Positions 1-9,014 of a stretch of 35,131 nt of DNA are shown one piece after another. Both the position numbers and the translations under genes were made by a program. This stretch comes from Fusobacterium perfoetens (GTDB lineage Bacteria; Fusobacteriota; Fusobacteriia; Fusobacteriales; Fusobacteriaceae): assembly GCF_021531595.1 (NCBI RefSeq), contig NZ_JADYUD010000019.1, forward strand, positions 1 through 35,131, given 5' to 3'. The notes beneath the pieces are model-generated. The model saw only the letters and a list, made by a program, of their open reading frames with translations. It had not been told where the DNA came from and made no database searches. Positions within the stretch are counted from its first letter, which is position 1, and each line of letters opens with the position of its first letter.

Positions 1-95
1 CTTAATAATATTATAAAAAAATAAAAATTTTATTATTTCAAATTTCTATTTAATAATTTTAAATATTAAATTTTATAACAGAAAGGAAAATTAAA

Positions 96-545
96 ATGGA
101 ATTTTTAAAAATAGAAAATAATAAAAAAAGATATCTTGATTTACTACTATTAGCTGATGAAGAAGAAAAAATGATTGATAAATACCTTGAAAAAGGAGAA
201 ATGTATATTTTAAATGATAATGGAATAAAGGCAGAATGTGTAATAACAAATGAGGGAAATGAAATACTTGAAATAAAAAATATTGCTGTTTCTCCAAATT
301 TTCAAAAACAAGGATATGGAAAAAAATTAATAGAATTCATAGTAAAAAAATACTCTGAAAATTATTCAATTATACAAGTAGGAACTGGAGATAGTTTGCT
401 TACAATTCCTTTTTATGAAAAATGTGGATTTAAAAAATCTCATATTGTTAAAAACTTCTTTATAGAAAATTATGAAAAACCTATCTATGAAAATGGAATA
501 CAACTGATAGATATGATTTATTTAAAAAAATTTTTAGAAAAATGA
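96..545 (+). CDS. GNAT-family N-acetyltransferase
   Basis: A 149-residue single-domain GNAT protein, probably cytoplasmic, transferring an acetyl group from acetyl-CoA to an unknown amine. The acetyl-CoA binding motif A is visible around residues 67-88: a beta strand ending NIAVSP followed by QKQGYGKKL, the Q-x-x-G-x-G loop that holds the pyrophosphate of CoA. The C-terminal half has the usual FYEKCGF element (about residues 107-113) seen in RimI-like members. The start is supported by GAAAGGAAAA about 6 bases upstream of the ATG. It stands alone on the plus strand and converges on the exporter downstream, with a large hairpin between them. Substrate cannot be told from sequence. The family call is secure, the function is not. 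Confidence 0.85.
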   Translation: MEFLKIENNKKRYLDLLLLADEEEKMIDKYLEKGEMYILNDNGIKAECVITNEGNEILEIKNIAVSPNFQKQGYGKKLIEFIVKKYSENYSIIQVGTGDSLLTIPFYEKCGFKKSHIVKNFFIENYEKPIYENGIQLIDMIYLKKFLEK

Positions 546-586
546 AAATATTAGAAAAATTTTTTATACTATTTATTTTTTCTTAG

Positions 587-643
587 TTAAAAAGTGCTTA
601 CAACAAAATTATCCTTTATTTGTTAAATTTGTTATAAGCACTT
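587..643 (-). terminator. Terminator of the MFS exporter gene, between convergent genes
   Basis: A long imperfect inverted repeat has arms at 592-607 and 628-643 (16 pairs, one mismatch) and a 20-base loop. Read on the minus strand the stem ends in CACTT followed by TTTAAC, a short U-tract, so it should stop transcription from the exporter. On the plus strand no clear U-tract follows, so it is a weaker stop for the acetyltransferase. Confidence 0.6.
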
Positions 644-682
644 CCTATATTAATTTATAAAATTTTAAATTTCATTTAAAAA

Positions 683-1960
683 CTACATATCAATTTTATC
701 CAGTTCTTTGAAATTTTTACTATTTCTAAAAGTTATAGACCCTATTATTCCTAAAAAACCTATAAAAATATATAATAAGGCTATAGAAAGTTCTTGATTA
801 TTTTTTCCTAAAAAAGATAAATTTTTCATTAATGAATAATTATCTTTTATGATTGGATAAAATATAAAATCATTCAAAACTCCTGATAAAAAAATTCCAA
901 CTGGTAAAAATAAATATTGAATTGTATTTCTAGCTGAAAAAACTCTTCCTTGTAGTTCTATTGGTATTCTTACTCTTGTTAAATAATCTACATTTGCAAG
1001 AAGTAATGGAACTAAAATATTTCCTAAAAATATACCTAGAACCCAAATTATATAATTTTTTCCTATGCCTAAAGAGAAATTACAAACTCCAAAAGAAAAA
1101 ATCATTATATTTGTTAAAAGTACACTATAATTTTTAAATTTTGGAAAAAATTTAAGGAGCATACTTCCAACAAGACCTGCTATTCCAATCATACTGGTAA
1201 CTATTCCTAATTGAAAATCATTATTACCATTTCTTAATAAAACCATTGGAGCAAGAGCTGTTGAGTATATTCCATAGACTAGATTTATAAATCCCATAAA
1301 GAAAATCAAAGTAAGAATATCTTTCATTGAAAGTAGATATTTTATTCCTAATATAAAATCATTTATAAATCTTTCTTTTTTATCAGAAATTTGTAACTTT
1401 GGAATCTTAACAAAAATTATCAATGTTAAATATGCAAATATAAAAGTCATCAAATCTATTATAATTATAACTTTTAATCCCCAAAGAGCATAAATAGAAA
1501 CTGATAAAATAGGAACAAATATATCTAAAAAAGATTTAAAAAAAGAACGAATACCACTTGTCTTTATATAATCTTTTTTTGAAACAATTAAAGAAATTAC
1601 AACTTCTGATGTAGGAGCTTGAAAAGAATCAGCAATTCCTAATAGAATATTTATTATAAAAATATACTGGAATTTAAGTTTTCCAAAAATCAAAAGTATA
1701 AGAGTTACAAAAGATAATACTCCTGCAAAAGAATCAGAAACTTTTAAAACTGTTTTTTTATCCCACTTATCACTTAAAGTTCCTGCTATAAAATTAAATA
1801 AAATCTCTGGAACTAAATAACAAAGTGTTACTAAAGATGTATAAAAAACAGAATTTGTTGTTTTATAAATCCATAGTGTAAAACCATAACTTGTCATTCT
1901 GCTTCCAAATTGAGAAACAAATTGTCCTATTATAAAGATATAAAAATTTTTTAATGTCAT
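683..1960 (-). CDS. MFS exporter, macrolide-efflux (Mef)-like
   Basis: A 425-residue major facilitator protein with about 12 hydrophobic segments, expected in the inner membrane as a proton-driven exporter. The diagnostic MFS motif A loop after TM2 is present as GTLSDKWDKK (residues 60-69). The N-terminal pattern (FGSRMTSYGFTLWIY) and overall length resemble the Mef/enterobactin-exporter branch that pumps out macrolides and other hydrophobic compounds. That branch assignment is from memory of the family, and the true substrate is unknown. The start is set by AAAGGAG at 1971-1977, 10 bases before the ATG. The gene is preceded by its own promoter, a 15-codon leader ORF and a terminator-like hairpin, so drug-responsive attenuation is likely (see separate entries). 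It is monocistronic. Confidence 0.85.
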   Translation of the reverse strand: MTLKNFYIFIIGQFVSQFGSRMTSYGFTLWIYKTTNSVFYTSLVTLCYLVPEILFNFIAGTLSDKWDKKTVLKVSDSFAGVLSFVTLILLIFGKLKFQYIFIINILLGIADSFQAPTSEVVISLIVSKKDYIKTSGIRSFFKSFLDIFVPILSVSIYALWGLKVIIIIDLMTFIFAYLTLIIFVKIPKLQISDKKERFINDFILGIKYLLSMKDILTLIFFMGFINLVYGIYSTALAPMVLLRNGNNDFQLGIVTSMIGIAGLVGSMLLKFFPKFKNYSVLLTNIMIFSFGVCNFSLGIGKNYIIWVLGIFLGNILVPLLLANVDYLTRVRIPIELQGRVFSARNTIQYLFLPVGIFLSGVLNDFIFYPIIKDNYSLMKNLSFLGKNNQELSIALLYIFIGFLGIIGSITFRNSKNFKELDKIDM

Positions 1961-1990
1961 ATTAACTTTACTCCTTTTATTTTATTTTTT

Positions 1991-2073
1991 ATAAAAAGTG
2001 CAAAGTTAATTTATTAAACTCTGTACAAATCTAATTAAAATTAACTTTGCACAGAGTAAATACAATGCAAAGT
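1991..2073 (-). promoter_or_regulatory. Predicted attenuator with competing hairpins upstream of the MFS exporter
   Basis: On the minus strand five segments can pair in exclusive ways. A (2066-2073, ACTTTGCA) lies in the leader ORF. B (2040-2057) contains GTGCAAAGTTAAT. C is 2018-2029. D (1998-2010) is ATTAACTTTGCAC. E (1961-1969) lies between the exporter's Shine-Dalgarno and start. B pairs with D over 13 bases, followed at once by TTTTTAT, which is a terminator. B can instead pair with C (12 pairs, one G-U) or with A (8 pairs). If D is freed it can pair with E (9 pairs) next to the start codon. The pairings are seen directly; the regulatory mechanism is inferred. Confidence 0.7.
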
Positions 2074-2078
2074 CTCAT
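2031..2078 (-). CDS. 15-residue leader peptide upstream of the MFS exporter
   Basis: A short ORF reading MRLCIVFTLCKVNFN and a TAG stop, between the promoter and the exporter gene. Its ribosome binding site is excellent (AAGGAGG at 2086-2092, 7 bases before the ATG), which is what makes it credible. It overlaps segments A and B of the predicted attenuator, so a ribosome moving through or stalling in it would change which hairpin forms. Leader peptides of macrolide resistance genes (Erm, Mef/Msr types) work this way, and some carry an MRL-type arrest motif; this peptide begins MRL. The similarity is suggestive only. No protein function of its own is expected. Confidence 0.65.
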   Translation of the reverse strand: MRLCIVFTLCKVNFN

Positions 2079-2128
2079 TTTTACTCCTCCTTTTTTATAG
2101 TAAATTATGTATATCTTCCTATATAGCT

Positions 2129-2157
2129 ATTATATAAACATTTAAAAAGAAAAGCAA
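2129..2157 (-). promoter_or_regulatory. Sigma-70-type promoter of the leader peptide and MFS exporter
   Basis: On the minus strand, TTGCTT (2152-2157) and a perfect TATAAT (2129-2134) are separated by exactly 17 bases. Transcription would begin near 2122, giving roughly 44 bases of RNA before the leader ORF. Confidence 0.7.
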
Positions 2158-2195
2158 TTTAAAACTATAAAATAAATAAAATTTAATTGTTTATG

Positions 2196-2227
2196 AAAAA
2201 ACTGAAAGGTTTTTAATTTCCTTTCAG
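2196..2227 (-). terminator. Terminator of the beta-glucoside operon
   Basis: Inverted repeat CTGAAAGG / CCTTTCAG at 2202-2209 and 2220-2227 (8 pairs). On the minus strand it is followed by six T (2196-2201). It lies about 110 bases past the 6-phospho-beta-glucosidase stop. The stretch 2228-2337 holds nothing else that I recognise. Confidence 0.7.
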
Positions 2228-2337
2228 CCTTTAAAGTAATTTAAAAATTAATAATCAAGAGATGATAAATACACAAAATTATTTACACTCGGAATATTGT
2301 CCAAGAAATTGTCCGCACTTCCCTCTCATTCTCTATT

Positions 2338-3795
<1,458 letters not shown>

Positions 3796-3823
3796 TTATT
3801 TTTTGTAATTAAATTCAATATCT

Positions 3824-4656
3824 CTATTTTTCTTTTGGATCATCAAATCCCACAATCATTACAAGAACAGCAGGAACAATTACTGCAAGAGCAGAACCAA
3901 TTACCATTCCTATAAATCCTGTTGTATTATTAGGATTTATTGCATTTACTATTGTAAGTATTCCAGGAAGTCCAGCATAAGCATAATAAACTGTACCAAA
4001 GAAACTCATAACAGCAGCTGATATTGCTCCACCTACACAAGCACATATAAATGGTTTTTTAAGGCGAAGTGTAACTCCATAAAGTGTTGGCTCAGTAATT
4101 CCAAATATTCCTGTAATACTTGCCGAAATAGCAACTTTTTTAAGTTCTTTATTTTTTGATTTAAAGAAACAACCTATTGCAGCACCAATTTGAGCTATTA
4201 CAGCTAAAGTCTGAAAAGCTTGGAAAGCATCATAACCATACATGCTAAAATTTGCCATTACCATCGGAGTTATTCCCCAATGAACTCCAAAGATTACAAA
4301 TATTTCCCATAATCCCCCAATTAAAACTGCCCCTAGTATAGGTGCTTTTTCCATTAAAATGTTTTGATGCAGTTATTCCTATTAAAACAGGTAGAAATGC
4401 AAAAGGTGTCCAAGATATGAAGCTTAATATTTCATATGTCCCTGTTGAAGCAAATTCAGGATAAAAAAGATTTGTTAAGATTAAAATTCCTTGTAAAATT
4501 CCGGCTGCTGCAAAAATATAGATAAAAGGAGCAAAAACAGCTGACATTGTAGCTATCACTCTATTTAATAGTAGCATTTATAATATTCTCTTTTCCTCCA
4601 ACTTCACGAATAATATCCTCTGCAAGTTTTGGATAATCTCTTTTTACTTGAGCCAT
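3824..4656 (-). pseudogene. Degenerate beta-glucoside PTS permease EIIBC (two internal deletions)
   Basis: The remains of a PTS permease in the glucose/beta-glucoside superfamily that would import and phosphorylate a beta-glucoside. Three pieces survive. Piece 1 (4561-4656) starts with a good GGAGGT site and encodes 31 residues of EIIB ending KENIINAT, just before where the HCATRLR phosphocysteine motif should be, then stops. Piece 2 (about 4345-4577) encodes the first EIIC membrane segments (RVIATMSAVFAPF to ASKHFNGK). Piece 3 (3824 to about 4350) resumes in another frame at KAPILGAVLIGG and includes the EIIC motif GITEP. Compared with the intact ScrA in this window, about 75 EIIB/linker residues and about 115-125 central EIIC residues are missing, both with frame changes. 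It cannot be functional without its cysteine. No EIIA domain is present. Confidence 0.85.
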
Positions 4657-4753
4657 TTTTTACCTCCATATTTTTAATTTGAATTATTTTATTATTTATA
4701 GGTCAAATATAACACAGTTTAATTCATTTTAAAATACTTTAAAGTTAAACAGG

Positions 4754-4813
4754 TTCATTGTTTCAAAAAAAATTAAAATTTTATATGTTTTTTTGTTTCA
4801 TTGTTTCAAAAAA
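4754..4813. repeat. Two 17-bp direct repeats, candidate RpiR operators
   Basis: The sequence TTCATTGTTTCAAAAAA occurs identically at 4754-4770 and 4797-4813, 43 bp apart (about four helical turns, same face of the DNA). It lies between the RpiR gene and the PTS remnant, upstream of the latter. TGAAA-type elements are common in RpiR-family operators, so binding by the adjacent regulator is a reasonable guess. The AT-rich context lowers confidence. Confidence 0.4.
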
Positions 4814-4861
4814 CAAAAAAAAGAAACAGAAATTTTTGAAAATCTCCATTTCTTCTCGTTG

Positions 4862-5740
4862 TTATTTTGTATATCCACAATCTAATTTTTTTAAAAGCCC
4901 CCAAAGAGAAGCTTCTCCTATTTTATCATAAACTTTATTAAGTTTTATGTTTTTATCATATTCCATAGCAAATTCTATTCCCCATAAAATATCTAAAATA
5001 TATTTTACAGAACTGTAGAATGCAGGAAATAAAAACTCCTGAAAAGTCTTTGGAGCAGAAGCAAAAAGACAATCATCTGCAAACTCTGTAAGAGTACTGT
5101 TCTTTTTAGCTGTAATTACCAAAATTTTTGTTTTTCTCTCTTTTAAAATTTTAGCAATTTCAACAAGTCGTCCATTTTCTCCTGTATGACTTATAAAAAT
5201 AGCAAAATGCTTTTCATCACTCATAAGAGCATTTATAGCCTGCATATTTGTAGCTGTATATGTATTTGTTTTCTTCCTTGCATGAAAATACTGGCTACAT
5301 CCATATTGAGTAAGATGATAATTTAAGTCAAAAGCATAAAAATCAACAATCTCAGCTTTATGTATATTTTCTGTTATTCTTTTTAATTTTTCAAAACTTA
5401 TTCCTTCAGAAGTTTCCTCTATTGCTCTTTTTTGAACTTCAGTAACTTTTCTTACGATAGTAACTACATTTTCTTCTGCTAAAAGTTCTATATTTTCTTT
5501 TGTTTTAGTTCTAGAAAATTTTATTTCACCTATAAATTTAAAACGAAATTTAGGATAACCTTTATAACCTAATTTTCTACAGAACCTTGTAACAGAAGCT
5601 GCACTTGTAAAAGTTGCTTTTCCAAGTTCTCTCGCTGACATTCTTTCTATATCTTCAGGATGTTCTAAAATATAATTCTTAATATCTAACTCACTTGAAG
5701 TTCCATTTACAAAATTTTTAAGTTCTTTTAATATTACCAT
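4862..5740 (-). CDS. RpiR/MurR-family transcriptional regulator
   Basis: A 292-residue cytoplasmic regulator with the family's two domains: an N-terminal RpiR-type helix-turn-helix (about residues 1-80, with the motif SAASVTRFCRKLGYKGYPKF at about 46-65) and a C-terminal SIS domain (about 110-260) that binds phosphosugars. The SIS core ISHTGENGRLVEIAK (about residues 184-198) is the usual ligand loop. The start follows AGGTGA. It lies directly upstream of the broken PTS gene and the 6-phospho-beta-glucosidase, so it probably controls them in response to a phosphorylated beta-glucoside. The regulated permease is dead, so this regulator may have lost its inducer supply. Confidence 0.9.
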   Translation of the reverse strand: MVILKELKNFVNGTSSELDIKNYILEHPEDIERMSARELGKATFTSAASVTRFCRKLGYKGYPKFRFKFIGEIKFSRTKTKENIELLAEENVVTIVRKVTEVQKRAIEETSEGISFEKLKRITENIHKAEIVDFYAFDLNYHLTQYGCSQYFHARKKTNTYTATNMQAINALMSDEKHFAIFISHTGENGRLVEIAKILKERKTKILVITAKKNSTLTEFADDCLFASAPKTFQEFLFPAFYSSVKYILDILWGIEFAMEYDKNIKLNKVYDKIGEASLWGLLKKLDCGYTK

Positions 5741-5867
5741 TTTTCTATCACCTACATAGTAATTTTTTTTATTATATCATAAAGTATAATTATTCCGAAA
5801 AATAAAATTTTTAAATTCCCTCTTCTTTATCCTGTGAAAGTTATTTAAGTAAACTTTTTTATAATAT

Positions 5868-5900
5868 AAAAAAGGAGTTGTAAAAAATACATCCCCTTTT
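5868..5900 (-). terminator. Terminator of the CoA-disulfide reductase/symporter operon
   Basis: Arms at 5870-5882 and 5888-5900 (13 positions, one G-U and one mismatch). On the minus strand it is followed by a run of T, and it sits about 36 bases past the symporter stop. Confidence 0.65.
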
Positions 5901-5935
5901 AAATTAATAATTATAAGCTAGCTTTTATTTTCTTT

Positions 5936-7363
5936 CTATTCAAACTCTTCACTTGCAGCTATTTCATTTCCAGCTTTAGGATTATTATAAACAGAAAGAT
6001 TTATTTGTCCTAAAGATTTATCAACCATAATTGCATTTGTAACAGAACCTATTACATTAAGCATTGTTCTCGGCATGTCAATGATAGGATCTATTGCAAG
6101 AATTGGATTTACAAGAGGAAATAAACTTGCAAGTCCTGTACCAGAAAGACTGACTGATGCAGCCATTGTAGCAGTTCCTGGAATTCCTGCAATTCCAAGT
6201 GAGCTTATAGAAACAACTATTATTGACATCACTATAAGAGTAAGATCAATATTATGCCCACTCATATTTGTTACAAAAACTATTGTAAGAGCAGGAAATA
6301 TTCCTGCACATCCTTGCATTCCAGCTGTTGTCCCAAAACTTCCAACAAAACTTGCAGTAGATTCACTAACTCCAAGTTTGTTTGTAAGAGTTGAAATCGT
6401 AACAGGAAGACATCCCACACTTGATCTTGAAGTAAATGCAAGAATTAAAAGAGAAATACTTTTTTTAACATAAGTTATAGGATTTAATCCAAACATTGCT
6501 ACTGCAAGCATTTGAATAACAAACATAATCGCTACTGCAAGATATAGAACAAGTATAAATTTACTTACTTCAACTATTGCTCCAATACCTTTTTGTGCTA
6601 TTGTATTTGCTAGTAAAGGCACAACTGCAAGAGGCATCCATCTTATAATACTCATTGCCATTGAAACAATAATTTTTTGCATAGCATTTATAAGAGCAAA
6701 AAATGGACTTACAATTTCCATATATTTTTTTGACATTCTTTTTGCAGCTACACCAACCATTGAAGAAAAGATTACAAGTCCAACAATATTAAGATTTACC
6801 ATTGCTTCAATAGGATTTGCTGGAATAAGAGCTTTTAATGTATCAACTATATTTTTAACTTCTCTTATTTTATTTACTCCCTCTGCTGCAACTGCCTGTT
6901 CTACATGACCAACATTAAATATTTTTCCTAAAAAAATTCCAAGAGCAACTGATATTGCAACCATTATAAGAGTAATTATAAGAGTTCTTTGAACCAAAGC
7001 TCCAAGTTTTGCATCCTCTTTCATATTTATTATAACATGAATAATTGACACCATAACAAGAGGAATTACAAGCATTCTTACAAAAGAAATAAATCCTCCC
7101 CCAATTAGACTATACCATAAAGTTGTTTCAGAAACAAAAGTTAGTTCCATAGGATTATTTGAAAATCCTGCAACAACTTGTATAACAAGTCCTAAAATGA
7201 GACCAACAACAGTTGCAATCATAACTTTTGCAGAAAAACTAAATTTTTTCTTTGGAAGTTTATTAAGACCAAAAAGTATAATTATTAAAACGAATAAAAA
7301 TATTATTGTTTTAATATCACTAATTTTTAAAAATTCCTTGAAAAATACATTGTTCATAATCAT
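5936..7363 (-). CDS. Dicarboxylate/amino acid:cation symporter, cystine type (TcyP/YdjN-like)
   Basis: A 475-residue inner-membrane symporter of the DAACS (glutamate transporter-like) family with many hydrophobic segments. The re-entrant loop and substrate-binding regions are visible: SRSSVGCLPVTISTL (about residues 312-326), the GSFGTTAGMQGCAG stretch, and GIAGIPGTATMAASVSLS (about 390-407). This arrangement, with GTTAGMQG rather than the glutamate-carrier NMDG motif region, resembles the L-cystine carriers TcyP/YdjN, though substrate assignment is from family memory. The first of two nearby ATGs is used because GGGG sits 7 bases upstream. It is the second gene after CoA-disulfide reductase with a 43-base gap and is presumably co-transcribed. 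Cystine uptake followed by thiol reduction is a coherent pairing. Confidence 0.82.
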   Translation of the reverse strand: MIMNNVFFKEFLKISDIKTIIFLFVLIIILFGLNKLPKKKFSFSAKVMIATVVGLILGLVIQVVAGFSNNPMELTFVSETTLWYSLIGGGFISFVRMLVIPLVMVSIIHVIINMKEDAKLGALVQRTLIITLIMVAISVALGIFLGKIFNVGHVEQAVAAEGVNKIREVKNIVDTLKALIPANPIEAMVNLNIVGLVIFSSMVGVAAKRMSKKYMEIVSPFFALINAMQKIIVSMAMSIIRWMPLAVVPLLANTIAQKGIGAIVEVSKFILVLYLAVAIMFVIQMLAVAMFGLNPITYVKKSISLLILAFTSRSSVGCLPVTISTLTNKLGVSESTASFVGSFGTTAGMQGCAGIFPALTIVFVTNMSGHNIDLTLIVMSIIVVSISSLGIAGIPGTATMAASVSLSGTGLASLFPLVNPILAIDPIIDMPRTMLNVIGSVTNAIMVDKSLGQINLSVYNNPKAGNEIAASEEFE

Positions 7364-7406
7364 AAATTTTCCCCTTTTTTAAATTTAAATATTAAAATTT
7401 TTCAAT

Positions 7407-8750
7407 CTATTTGGCAATATTTCCTGCCACATTCATTACATCCCAAGTCCTTGCAAAAGGAGGAGCATAACAAAAATCCATCATTCCTATTTCATCTACT
7501 GTAAGTTTTGAGTAAATTGCAACAGCTAATGAATCAACTCTTAAAACTGCACCTTTTTTTCCTGCAATTTGTGCTCCAAGAATAATTCTTGTATCACTAT
7601 TATAAATAAGCTTTACAAATATATCTTCTTGTCCTGGATAGTAATTTGTTTGATTTTTATCTTTTACAAAAACTGTCTTATAATTTATTCCTTTTTTTAT
7701 AGCTTCAGCTTCTGTTATTCCTGTTCTTCCAGCTTCTAAATTCATGACTTTTACAGCTGCAGAGCCAAGAGTTCCCTTAAATGAAGTTTTAACTCCAGCA
7801 AGATTTTCTCCAACAATTCTTCCTATTTTATTGGCTGTTGTTGCAAGAGGAATAAATACATTTTCTTCTCTTACTAAATGATAAACTGTAGCACAATCTC
7901 CTGCTGAATAAACAGAATCTATACTTGTCTTTCCGTATTCATCAATTATCAAAGCTCCATTCGCAAGCATTTTAATTCCTGTATCTTTTAAAAATGCAGT
8001 ATTTGGTCTCACACCTGTTGCTATAACAATAAGATCGGCTTTATATTCTCCTTTATTTGTTTTCACACCTATTACTTTTCCATTTTCTTCAATAATTTCA
8101 AGAACAGTTTCATTGAGATGAAGATTTATTCCTTCATGACTTTTTATTTCTTCTTCCATAATATCTGTAATTTCTTTATCAAAGCTTTCCATTAAAACTC
8201 TTTCTCCTAATTGGATAAGTCTTATATTTCTTTTTCCCAAATGTTTTGCTGCCTCAACAACTTCTATTCCTATATATCCAGCACCTACAATTATAATTTC
8301 TTGATTTTCTTCTTTCATCATTTCTTCTTTAAGAGTAATTCCATCAGTATAATCTTTTAATGTATAAACTCCATGAGTTGAAATATTTTTAATTGGAGGT
8401 ATAATTGCACTTGCTCCTGTTGCTATCATAAGCTTATCATAATTGTCTTTAAAAATTTTTCCATTTTCAAGATTTTTTACTGTTATTTCTTTTGTTTTAA
8501 AATTAACATCAATAACTTCATGTTTTATTTTAATATTCATTCCAGCTTCTAAAAATTTATGAACAGGTCTTGCTATCATATTTTGAGGATCTTTATAAAA
8601 ATCTCCCACATAATATGGAAGACCACATGCACCCCAAGAAACTATATCTGTTTTTTCATAAATTACAAGCTGAGCATCTTTATTAAGTCTGCTAGCTTTT
8701 GCTGCTGCAGACATTCCTGCTGCTACTCCACCAATAATAATTATTTTCAT
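7407..8750 (-). CDS. CoA-disulfide reductase / NADH oxidase-like flavoenzyme
   Basis: A 447-residue FAD- and NAD(P)H-dependent pyridine-nucleotide-disulfide oxidoreductase of the single-cysteine class. The N-terminal dinucleotide fold IIIGGVAAGMSAAA (about residues 4-17) binds FAD. The active cysteine lies in SWGACGLPYYVG (C42), matching the CGLPY signature of CoA-disulfide reductases and related NADH oxidases/peroxidases. A second Rossmann motif VGAGYIGIEVVEAA (about 155-168) binds NAD(P)H, and YSAGDCATV closes the FAD domain. It likely keeps CoA or another low-molecular-weight thiol reduced in the cytoplasm. AAGGAGG precedes the ATG. It is the first gene of a two-gene operon with the cystine-type symporter. 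Which thiol or oxidant is used cannot be decided from sequence. Confidence 0.88.
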   Translation of the reverse strand: MKIIIIGGVAAGMSAAAKASRLNKDAQLVIYEKTDIVSWGACGLPYYVGDFYKDPQNMIARPVHKFLEAGMNIKIKHEVIDVNFKTKEITVKNLENGKIFKDNYDKLMIATGASAIIPPIKNISTHGVYTLKDYTDGITLKEEMMKEENQEIIIVGAGYIGIEVVEAAKHLGKRNIRLIQLGERVLMESFDKEITDIMEEEIKSHEGINLHLNETVLEIIEENGKVIGVKTNKGEYKADLIVIATGVRPNTAFLKDTGIKMLANGALIIDEYGKTSIDSVYSAGDCATVYHLVREENVFIPLATTANKIGRIVGENLAGVKTSFKGTLGSAAVKVMNLEAGRTGITEAEAIKKGINYKTVFVKDKNQTNYYPGQEDIFVKLIYNSDTRIILGAQIAGKKGAVLRVDSLAVAIYSKLTVDEIGMMDFCYAPPFARTWDVMNVAGNIAK

Positions 8751-8805
8751 AATACCTCCTTAATAATTATTCACTAATTACAAAAATACTATTTTATATT
8801 TGAGT

Positions 8806-8829
8806 ATTATACATTTTTATCTGATAAAA
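8806..8829 (-). promoter_or_regulatory. -10 box plus perfect palindrome in front of CoA-disulfide reductase
   Basis: A minus-strand TATAAT (8806-8811) lies 55 bases before the start codon. Four bases upstream of it is a perfect 15-bp palindrome, TTTTATC-t-GATAAAA (8815-8829), in the spacer where the -35 is poor. That is a good position for a repressor, or for an activator that replaces the -35. The regulator is unknown. Confidence 0.5.
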
Positions 8830-8931
8830 GTATATCTTTTTTTTCTCCAAAATTTCTATTTTTATTATAAATGCAATAATACTATAAAAATTCTCATTTG
8901 TCAATATCAAAAAATTTAATCAAAAAATAGT

Positions 8932-8961
8932 TTGACAATCTAAATAAAATTATGTTATAAA
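8932..8961 (+). promoter_or_regulatory. Promoter of the TonB-dependent receptor
   Basis: A perfect TTGACA (8932-8937) and TATAAA (8956-8961) with an 18-base spacer, about 50 bases before the ATG. I could not find a convincing Fur box nearby. Confidence 0.6.
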
Positions 8962-9014
8962 TCTTACATGATTTTTAGACTACAAAAATTTTTATAGAGG
9001 GAAGGTAAAATTTT

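Noticed and set aside
6075-6473. Plus-strand ORF of 132 codons inside the DAACS symporter
   Set aside because: It is antisense to a clear membrane-transporter gene, lacks an RBS and encodes nothing recognisable.
8890-8930. Fur box upstream of the TonB receptor
   Set aside because: The stretch is AT-rich but does not match the GATAAT-type repeats well enough to call.
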